Of a stretch of DNA of 64,000 bases, positions 47,108 through 56,869 are shown one piece after another. The stretch spans positions 1-64,000 of the forward strand of contig JAHBBC010000034.1 in assembly GCA_019915015.1 (NCBI GenBank). The letters are read 5' to 3'. Each line of letters opens with the position of its first letter. Positions within the stretch are counted from its first letter, which is position 1. A model generated the notes under the pieces. That model was not told where the DNA came from, did no database searches, and saw nothing but the letters and a program-made list of their open reading frames with translations. Both the position numbers and the translations under genes were made by a program. Source of the DNA: Auriscalpium vulgare. Its lineage: Eukaryota > Basidiomycota > Agaricomycetes > Russulales > Auriscalpiaceae.

Positions 47108-47611
47108 ATGGCTCCTTCTGGGCGGTGGAACGCTGCCATTATTCACCCAGACGGCCTGGGTCACGCACCTCTGGAAAGTTTAAACAATCTCTCCGCTCAA
47201 ATGGACCTCTGTTCGTTGGCAAGTCGTGCGACAGAGTCGCTTAACGACAACGAACTCGTGTCACTCCTTGGAGCCGGCAGAGTCCGTCACATCGGCGACT
47301 TCTACGAGCGTGAAATCCCATCACTCACCATCGATTGGTACTACTCTGCTTTTGCCATCGATCAAGCAGATGCTGGAGGACTGCGGAAGAACACCTGCGC
47401 GTCCATCATAACAGGCCCAGGAGAAATCATCAAGGGGCGTGTCCTTGTCGTGAAGAATGGGGTTGCGGGCGGCACTTGGGCTGAGGATGACACCGTCCAT
47501 TCTCTCCAGCTGGCAAGATGCTTATGGTGGTATCATCGTAGTGGTAACACGGTACCGGAGGTCCTGAAGGAGCGACGCATGTTGGCTTGGATGTCTTCCT
47601 TGAACTTGTAG
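47108..47611 (+). CDS. hypothetical protein, 167 residues
   Basis: Single open frame starting MAPSGRWNAAIIHPDGLGHA and ending LAWMSSLNL. It contains IDWYYSAFAIDQADAGG and ITGPGEIIKGRVLVVKNG. I recognise no domain. Composition is ordinary for a soluble protein, without a signal peptide or membrane helix. It lies divergent from the unknown-family gene and directly upstream of the TATA box of the next gene. It could be the last exon of a longer gene, as the upstream 150 bases have plausible splice signals. Coding status is moderately likely. Confidence 0.45.
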   Translation: MAPSGRWNAAIIHPDGLGHAPLESLNNLSAQMDLCSLASRATESLNDNELVSLLGAGRVRHIGDFYEREIPSLTIDWYYSAFAIDQADAGGLRKNTCASIITGPGEIIKGRVLVVKNGVAGGTWAEDDTVHSLQLARCLWWYHRSGNTVPEVLKERRMLAWMSSLNL

Positions 47612-47675
47612 AGTACTGAGTAGATGGACAGGAGTTCTCCCTATTGAGACGTTCCGTTGTGAGACACACGGGTCG

Positions 47676-47683
47676 TATATAAA
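47676..47683 (+). promoter_or_regulatory. TATA box
   Basis: TATATAAA about 50 bases before the ATG at 47733 (MTGIKRSAEP). Position and sequence fit a core promoter for the multi-exon gene that follows. Confidence 0.5.
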
Positions 47684-47732
47684 GCAGGGGAATGCGTACA
47701 GGAGATGCGTCGACCCAGTCCTCGCAGCCCAC

Positions 47733-49650
47733 ATGACAGGCATCAAGCGATCCGCTGAGCCCACTGTATCAACTCGACACTCCGCACGTCTGCGGCAAGT
47801 CTCTCACGCTATCATCTGCGACTCGCGCTCATGCTCATCCGTATATATTCCCCAGCCTCGATGACATTGTCGCAAAGGTACATAACGGAAATGAACAGTG
47901 TGTTGCTTCAAATCACTTTTCGCTCGTTCAATGACTTTGCGAATCGTCCAGAACTTCCCCCTCCCAGCTTAGCAGCTCTCTGCAACCGACTCCGCGCGAC
48001 GGCTCAGTGGAACAAGCGGTTTCGCATGCTAGCGATGCTCAAACGGAGGGAAATAGCCCTGACAGTATGTCACCACCTCCTTGCCTGGCGTCTACTTACC
48101 GTTTCCGACAGCGCCATTGTCAACGACCGCCTCGTCTACCAGTGCAGTCCTCGACCACGGTGCGGCTTCGGTCGTAGAGACCGGTATGAGTTGCACTGCA
48201 TCTCCCTCATGATTATTGCTCATCAACGATGCTTTGATTGCTAGCTGTGAACGCCGGCACAGAGGAAGGCGCCTTTGCTCACTCTGTCGAAGAAGAATTA
48301 ACTACTCGTGAGTCGTTTGGCTCCTTTTTCGTTTCTTTGATGACGACATTCCTTGAAGAGTCGACCGATTCTACCTCCAAAGAACAGAGTCTTATGGAGA
48401 CCAAGGTCGCTAAAGACGGTCAAAAATCAAGTGAAGGTGCGTGCCTAGCCTGGCATTGCCAAATTTCACTACAATTGCTTGTCAATTTCTACCGCAGATA
48501 CGAGCGCGCCTGCGATCGCTGTTACTGCTTCTACCGATGAATTTAGCCCTGCTCCTATAAAGATCAAAAGTGCGTACTTGTTCAACTCTTTTTGTCATGT
48601 AACTTGAATATTTCTAGTCCCACCGGTGGCCAATCGCGCAAATGAAGAGACGGCGCTACGCTTCACTGCGCAAGAGAAGGGCAAAGCTCCCATAGCCGCC
48701 GCCGCCCGCGACGATCTCCAAGATGCGATGAAGCCTACTTCTGCAACTCCATCCGTTTCCGTTTCGCCCATTGCTAAAATGCACCCACCACGCAACGCTC
48801 CCAAGTCAACTGCGAAAGTCCCTGAACCCACGCCAAACATTGCTCCGTTTGTCCGCAGGTCGTGGTGGACTGATGATATTATCCAGTACGTATCAACTGC
48901 TTTTACGTGACACCCTGCTCATCGTGTGAAAGGCGAATCCAGACTATAATGACAACCGCCAATGCCGCGGACAACTTGTTTCCCTTGTCTGCGCCGCCCA
49001 ACAACGTGAAATGGAACGGAAATTCGCTTTGTCTTGCAAGCAACGACGCACCGGTTATTCTGCGCATCATCGGAGAGATCAAATGGCTCCGCTTCTTTGA
49101 CTACAACAAGCCCGTTGCGCAGCCAACTGTTGGCATCCTCCCCCTCACCAAGCAAGCCTTGCTACAGGCTCAAGCCATAGCTCGTCGGCACACAAAGCCC
49201 GAAAGTGGTGAGTCATATACGTACTATCTGGTCGCTTCTCCCGTGACATATATTATCCAGTCGCTGCCGACATCGTCCTATCTGGAATCTACGCAAAGTG
49301 CTGGTCAACTGAAGTCCGCCGAGGAGTCATAGGCTCTGTGGTTCGTTTGTTATTTTATGCCGGTATTCGGTTTGCTCATGGTCCTGCAGCCTGTTCCTTA
49401 TTCAGAAATATTTGACGCTTCAGACCTTGCCATCGGCGAAGTTCCCCTGGAACCTCAGTACCTTTTGCGAGGCGACTTGGTGTATGTTGACGTCGCCATC
49501 GGGCGCTACAAGTCGTCCTCCGACATGGAGAACAAGCCTAAAGCAAAGGACATGACACGCGTTGATTTTCAGATGAAGCGTGTTGTTCTTCTTGCCTCTG
49601 GGGAGCCTGGTTTCGATTTTGGTGAAATGAATAACTCCTCTTACCTCTAA
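47733..49650 (+). CDS. hypothetical protein, about ten small exons, disordered N-half
   Basis: From 47952 the exons read in one frame: 47952-48064, 48112-48183, 48245-48307, 48359-48436, 48498-48569, 48618-48885, 48933-49207, 49261-49340 and 49390-49650. The first half is Ser/Thr/Glu-rich and probably unstructured. The second half is ordered: RRSWWTDDIIQ, ILRIIGEIKWLRFFDYNKPV, VGILPLTKQALLQ, GDLVYVDVAIGRY and a C-terminus FGEMNNSSYL. The likely start is ATG 47733 (MTGIKRSAEPTVSTRHS), but the splice from that exon to 47952 is unresolved. Most introns are phase 1, as in the nearby Helitron 5' exons. I do not recognise the family. The frame is undamaged over nine exons, so I consider it functional. 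Confidence 0.6.
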
Positions 49651-49971
49651 GTTAACTTCTCACTTAGACAATCTGTCGCGAGTCTATTTGTCGTAGGTAG
49701 AAAAATCAGAAAATACCGGATTTCCGGCGAACCCTAGAGTGCATGGAGAGTTGAACCCGTCCCATAAGGTAGAGTCGCATTCAGTCCACGAGCTACACCC
49801 CTGAATTCTATACCAACGTCTCAACAACCTGCCTACACCTCGCCTGCAAAGCCGCGCACCATCGCACTCGTCCCTCAAATCTCTATCGTCGCGGGAGTCT
49901 CCGGGAGCCCGTCGTTCTTAACCCCACCGCGACGCGTTCGCACTGGCTCACCCTCTATCCGTCGTCCGCAC

Positions 49972-50178
49972 GATGAGTGCGGTATTTTCGAGCTTCTCCT
50001 CGGCGGTAGTGGTCATACGGACTGCGCCGGGGAGGTGAATGGCAAACTCGTGCGTGGTGATGAGGGTGAGTGTATGTTTCGAGGGATCGAGCTCCTGGGT
50101 GAAGACGCGGGCGAGCGGTGCGCCTGCACCGCCGCCGCCGACCACGACGACGTTCTTCTTTGCGTGCTGGCTAGCCAT
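49972..50178 (-). pseudogene. orphan N-terminal exon of an AIF/AMID-like FAD oxidoreductase
   Basis: The start MASQHAKKNVVVVGGGGAGA is the FAD-binding Rossmann motif (GxGxxG) of AMID/AIF-like NAD(P)H oxidoreductases. It is followed by LDPSKHTLTLITTHEF, LPGAVRMTT and LENTALI, then a GT donor at 49,971. The normal next exon (typically beginning with a PYD-type motif) is not found downstream. The matching C-terminal exons sit upstream on the same strand at 52,271-51,517, so the gene is split and the pieces are in the wrong order. Confidence 0.72.
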
Positions 50179-50211
50179 ATGTAGTTGACGGTGGGGGGTA
50201 GCGGAGCCCAG

Positions 50212-51116
50212 ACAGCGGAGCAGCCAAGGAAGCGCGCATTTACCGCGGCGCTGAGCACGCCGCACGATGCAGTGCTCGTAGAGCTGCACGACCACCACCC
50301 AGGCTACGACCCCTCGGCGCGCATCGACGCCGCCCCACAGACCGCGCCCCTCAGCACCGAGACCCTGCCCACGTCCTCCATCGCCCCCTCGGCACCCCCC
50401 AGCGCCAGCCCCGCCACCGCCCCGCTGTACGACCCCTTCACCGGCGCGCAGATGGGCCTCATCTCGCCTGCGCGGGAGAATGCGCCGACCACCGCCGTGG
50501 CGCAGGAGGAGCTGTGGGCGCACCTCGCGCGCGTGCGCGAGCTGCAGGCCGCGATTGCGGGCATGCATGTGACAATGGAGGGCATTGGCGTGGGCGAGCA
50601 GGCGGTGCGCGGCGCGCGCGTGCGCGTGCGCAGCGGCGTCGGGGAGCGGCTGGACGTCATGGACGGGCGTGTGGACGAGAGTGCGCACGCGGACGCAGAG
50701 GATCTCAAGCGCAAGGAGCGCGAGCGCCAGTTCCAGCAGTCGGAGCAGCGGTTCGAGGGGCGCAAGGAGGAGATCGAGGCCATCATGGACAAGGTCGGGC
50801 ACCTGTCCACCTGCTGTATGCATCCCTAAGCTGACACGACGTGTAGCTTGGCGAGCTCTCACAGGCCCTCGCGACCTTCCACGCGCTTGATACGCCCATC
50901 GTCAACTTTGAGCAGGCGTCGCGGACGAACACCGGCGCCTCCACCATGCCGACTCCGCTGTCGCGCAACGCCTCGCGTGCGAGACACCCTTTCATGCGTC
51001 GCTTTGCCAGCGACACATCCGATCACTACCTCGACAGCCCTTTGAGCTTACAGATGCCGCTGCCTATCGTCGAGGAGCCCGAAGGCGGCGCGCCACCTGC
51101 GCTGCCCTCGGCGTGA
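50212..51116 (+). pseudogene. C-terminal part of a coiled-coil protein, 5' truncated
   Basis: Exons 50212-50793 and 50847-51116 are separated by a 53 bp intron. The sequence starts at an AG acceptor (TAEQPRKRAFTAALS) and has no upstream exon, since 50,178 already belongs to the AIF-like piece on the other strand. It includes DPFTGAQMGLISPARE and a heptad-rich stretch KRKERERQFQQSEQRFEGRKEEIEA-like in the second half, then LGELSQALATFHALDTPIV. It resembles an agaricomycete coiled-coil family of unknown function. An ATG overlapping the truncation could allow expression, but this looks like a gene fragment. Confidence 0.5.
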
Positions 51117-51167
51117 CGTTTGTCTGTCGACGTGTACATACACAGCCGATGCCAAAGGATCTAATGG

Positions 51168-51401
51168 GTGCCTGTCCTCTCTGGCAATCACGAAGACTCG
51201 GAACTTGACGAAAGCGAGGAGGAGGGGAGTAGCGATGAAGAAGAAGTAGGTAAGGACAAGGACGAGGACTCTGGAGACGACAGCGAGACCCTACCGAGCG
51301 ACGATGAAGGTGGAGGGAAGGTCGTGGGCGGTGGGCGGTTTGCTCTGCTGAATATCGTCGATGAAGAAGAAGGGGACAAAGAGCATTCAGATGATGACTG
51401 A
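51168..51401 (+). pseudogene. acidic C-terminal tail fragment
   Basis: About 75 codons of Glu/Asp/Ser-rich sequence (DESEEEGSSDEEE ... GGGRFALLNIVDEEEGD) end in a stop at 51,401. There is no start and no upstream domain. It looks like the last exon of a larger nuclear/nucleolar type protein, separated from its body. Confidence 0.4.
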
Positions 51402-51516
51402 AGAGACTCCAGTGTATTGGCAAGACGATCACCTTGTACCGAATAGTCATTCACGAAATTGGCATATACATAGGGAACTTGACAAACGAGCTGGGAGAAA
51501 AACTCATGATGATGTA

Positions 51517-52522
51517 CTAAAGGCCATGGGCCTTCCGACGCAGGCCGACCAGAAGCCACCTTCCCTTGATCAAGCTCGAGAAGAAGCTGTTGATGACGAT
51601 CCCCCACAGGGCATCGACATATCCCAATCCCCAATACTGTCGCAAACATATGAGCCGACAGGCCATGTTTATAAATGCCCTGTAAACGCACCCGTCCGTT
51701 GGTAATCACAATTGTCTCAGTGCTGCCTTTATACACACTGGTCGGCTCGCTGCCCGCGAGGTACGCCAAGGCGTTGCTGACGATGACCGCATTGTGCGCA
51801 TCGTACTTGGCGACCTGCTTCTGCTCCTTCCAGTCGGTCACGTCGCCAGCTGCGTAAATGTTCTTGTACCCCTTCACCAAGAGCGTCGGCTCCACGCGAA
51901 GACGGCCCTCTTCGTTGAAAGTGTCCGACTCAAGGGATCCCTTCAACCATTCGGTCGCGGGTCTGCCGCCGCGACATAAGACCTGCAAGGCAACTCTGGA
52001 ATGAGGACTCTCCAGAGGGAAATTAATATGGAAACACGTACAACGAGGTCCGTCTCGATTTGCTTGCCTCCGCGCGTCGCAACCTTCCCGGATTTGATTT
52101 CAGGGTCGTCGACGACGTCACCCAACACAAGTTCCACGCCTCGTGCCCGCAGGTCATTGGCAAGACGGATGCGGAACTTGTCAGGATACGTTGCGTTGAG
52201 CAAGAGCGGCTCGGAGTGCACGATGGTCACTTTGGTGTCGGGGTAGAAGTCCTTGATCTCCCCGGCGAATTCTGCGAAGAATGGTTTGGTGCGTGTGACG
52301 GAGAAACCTCGTAGTGGGCACCGTACCTTGTCCAACTGCACCACCCCCGACCAGCGTGTAGATGTTCTCGCGCAGCGTTGGCTTGCGCTCTGGCGGCGCC
52401 GCGTGCTGCGCGCGGACGCTTATGATGCGTGCATGACGGTAGAGAGGGGAGATTGCGCGTGTTGGGCGGGCGAGGAGGGATGGGCGCGGTAGGACATGGA
52501 GGTGAAGCAACGGGAGACGCAT
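51517..52522 (-). CDS. chimeric gene: cardiolipin-synthase-like presequence fused to AIF/AMID C-half
   Basis: Exons 52522-52327, 52271-52042, 51982-51692 and 51636-51517 read in frame to 278 residues. The first ~57 residues are Arg/Leu-rich with few acids, a mitochondrial presequence, and end KPTLRENIYTL. That motif is typical of the start of fungal cardiolipin synthase (RENIYTLPNLLT). Directly after it, the frame continues VGGGAVGQEFAGEIKDFYP, the NAD-binding motif of AIF/AMID oxidoreductases. LARGGRP-like CRGGRPATEWL, YAAGDVTDW and the C-terminal GYVDALWGIVINSFFSSLIKG follow. The FAD-binding N-terminus is absent and lies separately at 50,178-49,972. All splice sites are sound and there is no stop. 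It could encode a mitochondria-targeted NAD-binding remnant, or be a random fusion. Confidence 0.68.
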
Positions 52523-53202
52523 TGGCACGCCTGGCCGTGACGCGGCGTCGATGCACGAGGCGGGAGCGCGGCGGGCCCGCGAATGCATGATTGGACACAA
52601 AACCCACTTCACGCACGGTTTTCATCACTGTAGTAATAGGAGGGGCGAAGAGAGAAATGTTCACGAACGGTGTTCGAGAAGTTCGCCGCGCGCGCATGGC
52701 ATCTGGTCTTATCTTCCGTGACCACATTCTAATCTTATCTTATCTACAGTCACAGGCGACTACAGCCACGTACTACGCTTGCTTTTCGCATCTGCACTGT
52801 GCTCGTTCTACTCCACGGTCCCATCCCCGTCACCATGCGACCACAAATTTTTTTTTTGCAACACTCTCGCGAAGCCCGTGGACATTCCACCCCAAACCAC
52901 GGGCGTCCTTTCCCTCAGGTGCGTCCGACTTGCTGCGATTGTAAGTCTCAAGCTAATTACAACGTTGCATGCCGCGCCGTCGCTGACAGTCTCGCCCGAG
53001 AATTGTCGCCTTTTTTACCTATCCTCGTGCCGACATATAACAATGCAAGTGGCTCTGAGATTATTCAAATTGCCGACGACCAATGCATGGAGCGGCGCTG
53101 CGACCCGATCAGCTTGTCAAATATGAAACCGCGCGGTCAGCGGCCACACTGCTAAGACACGCATTGCATAACAAAAGCAGTCTGTGCTCATTGTCTTTCA
53201 GA

Positions 53203-53210
53203 TATATAAA
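53203..53210 (+). promoter_or_regulatory. TATA-like element
   Basis: TATATAAA followed by a C-rich stretch, upstream of the tandem repeat at 53,330. The nearest clear ATG (53,932) is over 700 bases away, so any transcript would run through the repeat. Confidence 0.3.
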
Positions 53211-53329
53211 CCCTTTCCAGGAGACATGAAACGACCCATATCTCGCCGGTGACGCTACAGGTGAGCTCGTTCATTGCCATCCGTACCGGTTAGCGGTGTC
53301 GGCATCGGGCATCTGGTGCCGTCAATGTC

Positions 53330-53860
53330 GCCGCCTTTGCTCTGCGTCGTGAAGAGTGGACGCATTCGTCCTGTCACTGCACGCAGCGCGCTCGAGCTCG
53401 CGCACGTCGCGCATATGACCGTCTTGTCGACCTCCATCGGTACCGCCACTCGTGCTCCATGTGATGAAGAGTGGACGTATTCGTCCTGTCATTCCACACA
53501 GAGACGGTGTGCAAACCCGTCTGCGGCGCCGCCCCTGCTTTGCGTCGTGAAGAGTGGACGCATTCGTCCTGTCACTGCACGCAGCGCGCTGTGTGGGGTG
53601 TACGAGCTCGTGCACGTCGCGCATACGGCTGTCTCGTCGACCTCCATCGGTACCGCCACTCGTGCTCCATGTGATGAAGAGTGGGCGTATTCGTCCTGTC
53701 ATTCTACACAGCGACAGTGTGCAAACCCGTCGTCGGCGCCGACCCTGCTTTGCGTTGTGAAGAGTGGACGTATCCGTCCTGTCACTGCAAGCCGCTGGTT
53801 GGCGTGAAGCGGACAAGAGCCGCCCGTGCATGACGTGGTGAAGATTGGACGCATTCGTTC
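53330..53860. repeat. tandem repeat, unit ~200 bp, with internal subrepeats
   Basis: GTGAAGAGTGGACGCATTCG-like sequence recurs at about 53,349, 53,548 and 53,758. A related shorter form (GATGAAGAGTGGRCGTATTCG) recurs at about 53,463 and 53,673. About 2.3 units are present. Frames are open on both strands because the unit is repetitive, but there is no sign of a conserved protein. Confidence 0.78.
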
Positions 53861-53931
53861 CACCATTCCTTCTAAACTTCTAAGCAGTAGGACTCGAGGC
53901 TCATACTCTGTTTTTAGGCCAACGTTTCATC

Positions 53932-55346
53932 ATGCCGCGATCTATCCTACGCGACTTTAGAGAGCTCGACATCGTCTCCACTCATTTCATGGCCTCTGCA
54001 TTCGACAAAGTGTCCTGGGCTTTGGACGAGCAGTCAGACGGCGAGGAAGAGTCATGTCTGGCGCCGCTGGCGGAAACTTTCAACCTCGTAGATGCGATCA
54101 AAACAGGTTTGGAGACCGACATCCCATCCCTTGGTTGGCGCGCTGTCCACATTCCTGTCGCCTCGCTAGCTCATATGGGACGGCGCCGTGCCAAGTCAAT
54201 TATGCGAACGAGCGCTTACATTGAGCGTCGACGAAGCGAAGTCAACAACATCTCGACGACACTATCGATGGCTTCCCATTTGCAGGAAGACAATACCGGA
54301 AAGCGCACACACAACAAGAGCCCGTACGTTGGCAGGAAAAGCCAGCAGAGCGAGCTCCAATCGACACGCCCTGTGCCGGCAGCGAAGGGGTAAGCTAGCC
54401 ACGCACGTACTATATCCCGACCTTTTTTTCTAACTTATGGAACAGAGTCGGCGTCAAGGTGTGGGACGCATCCCATCGGTTGATGGTTCTGCGAGCCTGG
54501 ACTCCCACGGCCGATCCTACCATTCCATGGATTAACAAGGATCTCATGGACGCCGCAGCTCTTCTCCAAGATCTTCCGTCGTCTTTCACGCGTAACATGC
54601 GTGGAAATTTCAAAACGCATTGGTTCGCCCTTCATCGCGGGTCACAAACCGTACGTTGTGCTTTCCAGTTTCAGCACAGGAATTAATTCAAGAACAGGCC
54701 CCGCGCATGTCATCCTATTATCTCAAGCACCAAGACGTTGCCGATCGCATTCGTGAAATGCTAGAAAACGTCCGAGCACATTGCGCACGTCAGTCCTTCT
54801 CCTACGTTCATTTCCTTCCCCACCAATGAGCGCGGTACTTTAGGCATATTTCAAAACGAAGCTCCGAGGCTTTATGGCCGCTACGTAGAGACGATGGACT
54901 GGATAACCGACAAGACAGGCTGTGAGGCCCTTTTTTACCCGTTCGCATCGTTCGCCTTCAACATCGGCGATGTCTCATGTCGCCGACATGTGGACTTCTT
55001 CAATCTCGGTCCTGGGTGGTGCATGATCATCCCCTTCGGAAACTTCGATCACAAGCGCGATTGCCGACTAGTCGTTGAAGAACTGGGTCTGGAGTTCGAG
55101 GTCGCCGCAGGTGTGCCCATCTGGATCCCGTCAGCCACTTTCCACCATTACAACACGATCCTCGTTTCTCGGGGAGTCAGGTACTCGTTCACAGCGTGGA
55201 CGAGTGGGGCGGTTTTCCAGTGGCGCGATCTGAACGGGCGGGCGGTCAACGAACTAAATGCGGAGGAGCGCCGGCAGTACTTGAATAGTCTGGCAGAGAG
55301 ACTAATCAGCGGTATTAAGCTGTTTCCCCTCAGATCAGAGACTTAG
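53932..55346 (+). CDS. TET/JBP-like 2OG-Fe(II) dioxygenase family protein
   Basis: Exons 53932-54389, 54446-54650, 54680-54788 and 54844-55346 join in frame (MPRSILRDFRELDIV ... LFPLRSET). The C-terminal domain shows the double-stranded beta-helix pattern of the fungal TET/JBP-like superfamily: CRRHVDFFNLGPGWCMIIP (His-x-Asp iron ligands at 54987-54995), GNFDHKRDCRLVVEELGL, PSATFHHYNT (distal His) and VRYSFTAW (2-oxoglutarate Arg). Such genes are expanded in basidiomycetes, and known TET/JBP members oxidise modified bases in DNA. The substrate here is an inference. The 29 bp third intron (54651-54679) is unusually short, but only this reading stays open. No breaks seen. Confidence 0.7.
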
Positions 55347-55497
55347 TCTATCAAGATGCGGAGTGGCACAGCCCGCGCACTTGTGTACATTTCATAGCGA
55401 GCCTAATGTCATGAATAAATAAATCTCACATAATGGCATTGAGTGGAGTTTGAGCAGTCGCAATGTATCTAAACCAAGACTACAATCTACAGATGCC

Positions 55498-56737
55498 TCA
55501 CAGCGGGTTCAGAATCTCCTCCACATCTTCGTTATCCGCAAGCTTCAAAATCGATTGGGGATCCAAACAAAGATCGACGACAGGGTAGCCGCCCTCACAA
55601 TACCTCATCTCCACCTCCACGTATGCACTCACTTCAACGAAGTCGTTCGCAAAAAGGTTTTGAAGCGTGATGCGCTTTAACCGATTGTTACTGCGCCGGC
55701 AAGAGATGCCCATCTGTCGCACGATGCGCCACGAGTTGGAGATGGCTCGCGTCGCTCCCAGAGGATCCTGTGCCCGAGTGACTACTGACCGCATTCCTTC
55801 ATGCTTGGCGTTCTCAGGCGTCACCTAACACTTGTTAATTCATGTACCTCGGGGCTAATGTTGCGTACCTTAGTAAATAGCTTTCGACGAAAAATTATTT
55901 CATCGTGGTCAACAATTCCGAGCGTTTCTTGTCCTAGACCTGTGGGCGACAATGAGTGCCGAGCGCACTGCATAACAGTCTTCATCGCTGTAAGTTCTTG
56001 AGAGAAGACATGCGGCAGTTGACCACCGTGCAGAGCGAACATCTGCTCGGCTTTCGGCGCATGTTCCACGCTCCTATCGTCCTTCGTCAGTCGCTGCTCC
56101 TTAAACAAGACAGGGATACTCACTCATCCCAGTTACCGAGAGCATCCATCTCAATTTTCCGCAGGAAGCCGTGCAGGTTGATCAAGATCCTGTGAAAACC
56201 CGGGATTCGACCCACGGTGGGCCGCGCGGCAATGTTGCGATACACAAACAGATAGGGCCTGAGGTACGATTCGGGCATTGGGTTGAGAGTGAAATATGCC
56301 CATGCCGTTAGCTCTGGCAAGCTGGGAGGCAGACGTCTCCACGGTTTCGCCAAATCGCCTCGAAGTGTCATCTCCGCGCCCATAAGCGCGCTTGGCCACT
56401 GCTCGCACACCAGATTATTGCCGTCCGACCCTGGATTGAACTTGAATTAAAAACTCTTGATGTGCATGAAGAAACGCACCGAGAATAAAGGCCATGCTCT
56501 TTTCGTGGAGGTCGATGGGAAAGGAGTTCGATGCCCCGCGCCCCTTAACGCTACCGTCATCAGCCCAGAGCGCCCCTTAACGCTACCGTCGTCAACCCAG
56601 AAGCCAGCGCATCGATCGTAGCCTGGTGCCCTTGGCTCAAGCCGCGCCGTCCTCACATCCCCCGTGCGCTGATCCAAAAATAATACCCCATGAGCACACC
56701 GGTGCCCAATGTCGGCGTGCGTTGAGTCGGCGGACAT
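55498..56737 (-). pseudogene. unknown family protein 2, disrupted by a 32 bp duplication
   Basis: Exons 56737-56480, 56430-56124, 56073-55869 and 55824-55498. Exon 1 starts MSADSTHADIGHRCAHGV and includes FWVDDGSVKGR. A near-copy of the following ~32 bases at about 56,540-56,605 repeats GACGGTAGCGTTAAGGGGCGC and throws the frame off by one. The conserved continuation IDLHEKSMAFIL is then in another frame. Exons 2-4 are undamaged: NNLVCEQWPSALMGAEM, LRKIEMDALGNWDE, EQMFALHGGQLPHVFSQ, EIIFRRKLFTK, then VTPENAKHEGMRSVV to EEILNPL. Same intron positions as the copies at 45-46 kb and 57 kb. Function unknown. An ATG after the duplication could still give a shortened protein. Confidence 0.62.
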
Positions 56738-56869
56738 GTGGTGGTCATCGGCAATCGTTCAGTGTGAAGCAATAATAATATGATAGAATAATACAATGAG
56801 TGGGGGGTGTACGTTCTTCGCTGAATATCTGCTGAGTGGGGGTGTTACCGGGCACCGTGCTACGCCGCT

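Noticed and set aside
49740..49830. TTGAACCCGTCCCAT... as a possible tRNA arm
   Set aside because: No cloverleaf with matching acceptor and anticodon stems could be drawn.
53274..53831. Long overlapping open frames on both strands in the 53.3-53.8 kb repeat
   Set aside because: They follow from the repetitive unit and show no start context, splice sites or conservation.
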